Origin: JAIRTY01 sp050257395
GTDB lineage: Bacteria > Actinomycetota > Actinomycetes > Streptosporangiales > Streptosporangiaceae
NCBI GenBank assembly: GCA_050257395.1
Contig: JBLMWU010000276.1
Span: 10,197-74,196, forward strand
DNA length: 64,000 nt
Direction of reading: 5' to 3'
This document shows, in pieces, positions 61,748-64,000 of the stretch (within the stretch, counting starts at the first letter, position 1; every line of letters starts with the position of its first letter). The translations under genes and the position numbers were made by a program. Below the pieces are notes generated by a model. It saw nothing but the letters and a program-made list of their open reading frames with translations. It searched no databases and was not told the DNA's origin.

Positions 61748-62152
61748 GTGGCTCGCTATGTGATCGACGCACCGATCTTGCTCCACCTCGTGGACGCGGG
61801 GCTTCACGTCGATCCGGGCCACCAGCTGGTCGCGCCGAACTCGATCCGCTCCGAGGCGCTGGAGCTGTTGCTGCGCGACGTCCGTGCAGGTAAGCGCACC
61901 GAAGCAGCCGCCCTGGAAGCACACGAGCGGATGACCGAGATGAAGATGCGGCTGCTCGGTGATCGGGTGTCGCGTCGCACCGCGTGGCAGATCGCACGTC
62001 AGCACGGCTGGGGCACCCTCAGGAACGCCGAGTACCTCGCGCTCACCCGCCTGCAGGCTGACGCCCTGGTTACGGCGGACCCAACTCTCGCGGCCGCAGC
62101 CCAGGAGGCTGTGACGGTTGCCGCGATCGACGACCTGCTCACCCCTGGATAG
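61748..62152 (+). CDS. PIN-domain protein (VapC-like), no adjacent antitoxin
   Basis: 134 residues, GTG start 61748. The PIN fold is seen: Asp7 in YVIDAPILLHL, Glu36 in NSIRSEALELLL, and QADALVTADPTLAAAA near the end (Asp105, Asp111). The third acidic site is less clear, reading RNAEYLAL where many PIN proteins have Asp before Ala. Such proteins are RNases, usually paired with a VapB antitoxin. None is visible in the 120 bases upstream or the 170 downstream, so this is an orphan, perhaps a solitary toxin or housekeeping RNase. The call rests on motif positions only. Confidence 0.7.
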   Translation: MARYVIDAPILLHLVDAGLHVDPGHQLVAPNSIRSEALELLLRDVRAGKRTEAAALEAHERMTEMKMRLLGDRVSRRTAWQIARQHGWGTLRNAEYLALTRLQADALVTADPTLAAAAQEAVTVAAIDDLLTPG

Positions 62153-62329
62153 CCATCGCCCCCGGGGTCTCCCTGCCTGACCGACTGCCAGCTTGAGGCG
62201 GTTCCTTCATCGCGGAGCGAGCGTGCGTGCAGCGTCAACCGCTGTGGGCGAACGCCGGCAGCCGGCCCGGACTGGGTCATGGGTGCGGCAGCGGGGCGCG
62301 GGGCCATAGGCCGGGTTCTGGAGTGGGGA

Positions 62330-62918
62330 TCAGCCGGTGAGGTCCAGGCGCATGGCCACCGCCATTTGGCGATCCGCCGGTCCCGGACGAATCCGAGTTC
62401 GGCCGAACAGGGTTTCCGGGCCCGGTGTGGAGGTAGGCGCCGCGCTGGGGCGGGCGTCCGTCTGTCTGCTCGGGGTAGGCCTCAACGACGCCTCCGCCGG
62501 CGGCCCGGATCGCATCCAGGGTGCCGGACACGGCGGCGCGGGCGACACCGGCGCCGCGGTGCCGGCTGCGCGTGAAGATGCAGCCGATCCGCCAGTCCGG
62601 CAGGGTCTGCAGCGCCTTGTGATAGGCGGCACGGTTCTTGATGTTCGGCAGCTCGGATGGCGAGCCGTACTGGCACCAGCCGGCACAGTCGTCACCGGCG
62701 TACACCAGCGTCTGGTGCACGGTGCCGTCCGCGACGTGGCGGCGCTTGGCCTCGCGGTTGCCGCCGGGGGTATGCCCGGTGCCGGCACCCTCGGGGTGAA
62801 ACCCCATGCACCAGCAGCCGCCCCAGACGCCGTTGTTCGCCTCGACGAGACGTGCGAAGTCCTCCCAAGTAGCCGGTGTCAGCGGCTTGGTTGTGTACGC
62901 AGGCCCGGAAGTGGTCAC
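62330..62918 (-). pseudogene. GNAT acetyltransferase with three frameshifts at the 3' end
   Basis: From GTG 62918 the frame reads a typical GNAT: GVWGGCWCMGFHPEG, IGCIFTRSRHRGAGVARAAV, VVEAYPEQTDG. The end is scrambled. After HTGP (near 62420) the family-like continuation moves to a second frame (ETLFGR), then to a third at about 62398 (LGFVRDRRIAKWRW), then back at about 62355 (MRLDLTG, stop 62330). Three single-base indels within about 75 bases would restore one protein of about 195 residues. Uncorrected, the first frame runs on to 62277 with a Gly/Pro-rich unrelated tail. This is real decay or clustered sequencing error. Confidence 0.75.
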
Positions 62919-63019
62919 ACAGCAACCATGCCGCCGGCACCGGATGCCCGCAATCCGGCACGGTCGCTCCGTCACTATCAGCGGCCTCGTGCGGAGCGCT
63001 TCTTCGTCTTGTCATCCAG

Positions 63020-64000
63020 TCAGCCGCGCGGCTGTCCGCGGTACATCGAGTCGAGAAGCGGCGCGTACTTCGTCTCCACGACCTTGCGCTTGATCTTCAG
63101 GCTGGGTGTCAGCTCATCCTCCTCGGCCGACAGTTCGTGGTCGAGGATCCGGAAGTCCTTCACCGTTTCCCAGCGGTTGAGCCGGTCGTTGAGATCTCCG
63201 ATGCAGGACTGCACGTACCGGTAGACCGCTGGGTTTGCGGCCAGCGCGGCGTAGCCGGCAGGCCTCAGGCCCTGGGCTCGTCCCCACTGGGCCAGCGCCT
63301 CGGGGTCGAGGGTGATCAGCGCGGTCGCGTAGTTGCGCTGGTGTGCGTGCACCAGCATGTGGCTGGCCAGCGGGCAGATCGCCCTGAACATGACCTCGAT
63401 GGCCTGCGGGGCGATGTATTTGCCGCCGGACGTCTTGATCAGGTCTTTCTTGCGGTCGGTGATCCGCACCCGGCCCGCCTGGTCGATCTCGCCGACGTCC
63501 CCGGTGGCGAACCAGCCGTCGGCGGAGAGCACTTCGGCGGTGGCCTCGGGCAGGTGGCGATACCCGCGCATCACCCCGGGACCCCGCACGAGGATCTCCC
63601 CATCGTCTGCGATCTTGATCTCGGTGCCGACCAGCGGCGGGCCCACGACCCCGAACGCCGGGTCCTCGGGGAGCACCAGGCAAGCCGCGGCGCTGGTCTC
63701 GGTCAGTGCATAACCCTCCAGCACCAGCAGCCCAGCCGCGTGAAACCAGGCGGCGACATCCTCCGACAAGGCCGCGCTGCCCGAAACCAGGAACCGGATC
63801 CGCCCGCCCAGCCGCTCGCGGACCTTCGACAGCACCAGCCGGTCGGCTAGCGCGTGCTGGGCCCGGACCGCCAAGCCCGGCCGCCTGCCCTGGAGCCGGG
63901 CGCGGGACACCTTGTTGCCCACCCCGAAGGCCCAGGTGAACACCTTGAGCTTGATGCCGCCCTGTTCCTGGGCAGTCTGCACAACCTTCGCGTGCACCTT
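63020..64000 (-). CDS. long-chain acyl-CoA synthetase, C-terminal part (cut by window edge)
   Basis: About 327 residues of the C-terminal half; the 5' end lies beyond 64000. The AMP-binding motifs are FLVSGSAALS, VLEGYALTETSAAACLV, the hinge GWFATGDVGEIDQAGRVRIT and RKKDLIKTSGGKYIAP, where the late Lys region acts in adenylation. This is the FadD15/FAA1-type layout. It activates fatty acids with ATP and CoA at the membrane for breakdown or lipid synthesis. It lies about 100 bases from the broken GNAT on the same strand. Confidence 0.9.
   Translation of the reverse strand, partial: KVHAKVVQTAQEQGGIKLKVFTWAFGVGNKVSRARLQGRRPGLAVRAQHALADRLVLSKVRERLGGRIRFLVSGSAALSEDVAAWFHAAGLLVLEGYALTETSAAACLVLPEDPAFGVVGPPLVGTEIKIADDGEILVRGPGVMRGYRHLPEATAEVLSADGWFATGDVGEIDQAGRVRITDRKKDLIKTSGGKYIAPQAIEVMFRAICPLASHMLVHAHQRNYATALITLDPEALAQWGRAQGLRPAGYAALAANPAVYRYVQSCIGDLNDRLNRWETVKDFRILDHELSAEEDELTPSLKIKRKVVETKYAPLLDSMYRGQPRG

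Noticed and set aside
1..64000. CRISPR arrays, tRNA/rRNA genes, insertion sequences or prophage
   Set aside because: No spaced repeats, tRNA cloverleaf, transposase or integrase motif was seen; short repeats found are operators or hairpins.

Overview
This window comes from a high-GC actinobacterium, most likely a filamentous, soil-type genus outside the model Streptomyces. The evidence is very high GC with third-position bias, many GTG starts and 4-base stop/start overlaps, an XRE/DUF5753 regulator near a DUF397 protein, an AfsR-like giant regulator, two LAL-type LuxR regulators, a SigJ-type sigma factor and a DUF574-type methyltransferase. I see no rRNA, tRNA, CRISPR array, insertion sequence, integrase or replication origin. 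It reads as ordinary accessory chromosome.

Layout. 0.7-2.3 kb: XRE regulator and DUF397 protein, closed by a strong terminator. 2.4-10.1 kb: a four-gene leftward FtsX/MacB-like ABC export operon. 10.4-13.2 kb: a secreted GH3 xylosidase-like enzyme behind a LacI/cre-like operator. 13.2-20.2 kb: a divergent seven-gene island, Lrp + glutamine-synthetase-like ligase + amino acid permease on one side, aminotransferase + cupin + divergent SDR + class II amidotransferase on the other. The two sides are separated by a 10-bp perfect inverted repeat. 20.3-23.5 kb: a translationally coupled pair, a methyltransferase and an alpha/beta-hydrolase-glycosyltransferase fusion. 23.6-30.1 kb: a LAL regulator, a C45-type amidase/acyltransferase, and a Rieske oxygenase with an N,N-dimethylformamidase-like protein.

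30.2-32.2 kb: a divergent MarR/MFS efflux pair with a perfect 18-bp operator. 32.2-37.2 kb: an ICL2-type isocitrate lyase, a crotonase and an aldehyde dehydrogenase preceded by two KstR-type boxes 30 bp apart, suggesting lipid or sterol carbon use. 37.3-46.9 kb: small housekeeping and stress genes (lipoprotein, MFS, DUF1203, DUF1801, SDR, methyltransferase/MerR, dodecin, AhpD-like/SigJ, GNAT). This stretch includes a glyoxalase-like gene broken by a nonsense codon and a short truncated gene. 46.9-58.4 kb: an LpqH-like lipoprotein, an AfsR-like regulator, methyltransferases, a second LAL regulator and a lone SNF2 helicase. 58.6-64 kb: a CrtI-like FAD oxidoreductase, an NTF2-fold protein, GNATs (one with a triply frameshifted 3' end), a lone PIN protein and the C-terminal part of a long-chain acyl-CoA synthetase cut by the window edge.

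The best candidate for a new system is the 13.2-20.2 kb island. Its gene content parallels the Puu gamma-glutamylated-amine pathway: permease, GS-like ligase, aminotransferase, oxidoreductase and a glutaminase-fold hydrolase. However, the deglutamylating enzyme would be a class II, N-terminal-Cys amidotransferase, and control would be by Lrp. All functions are read from sequence motifs only; no database search was run.
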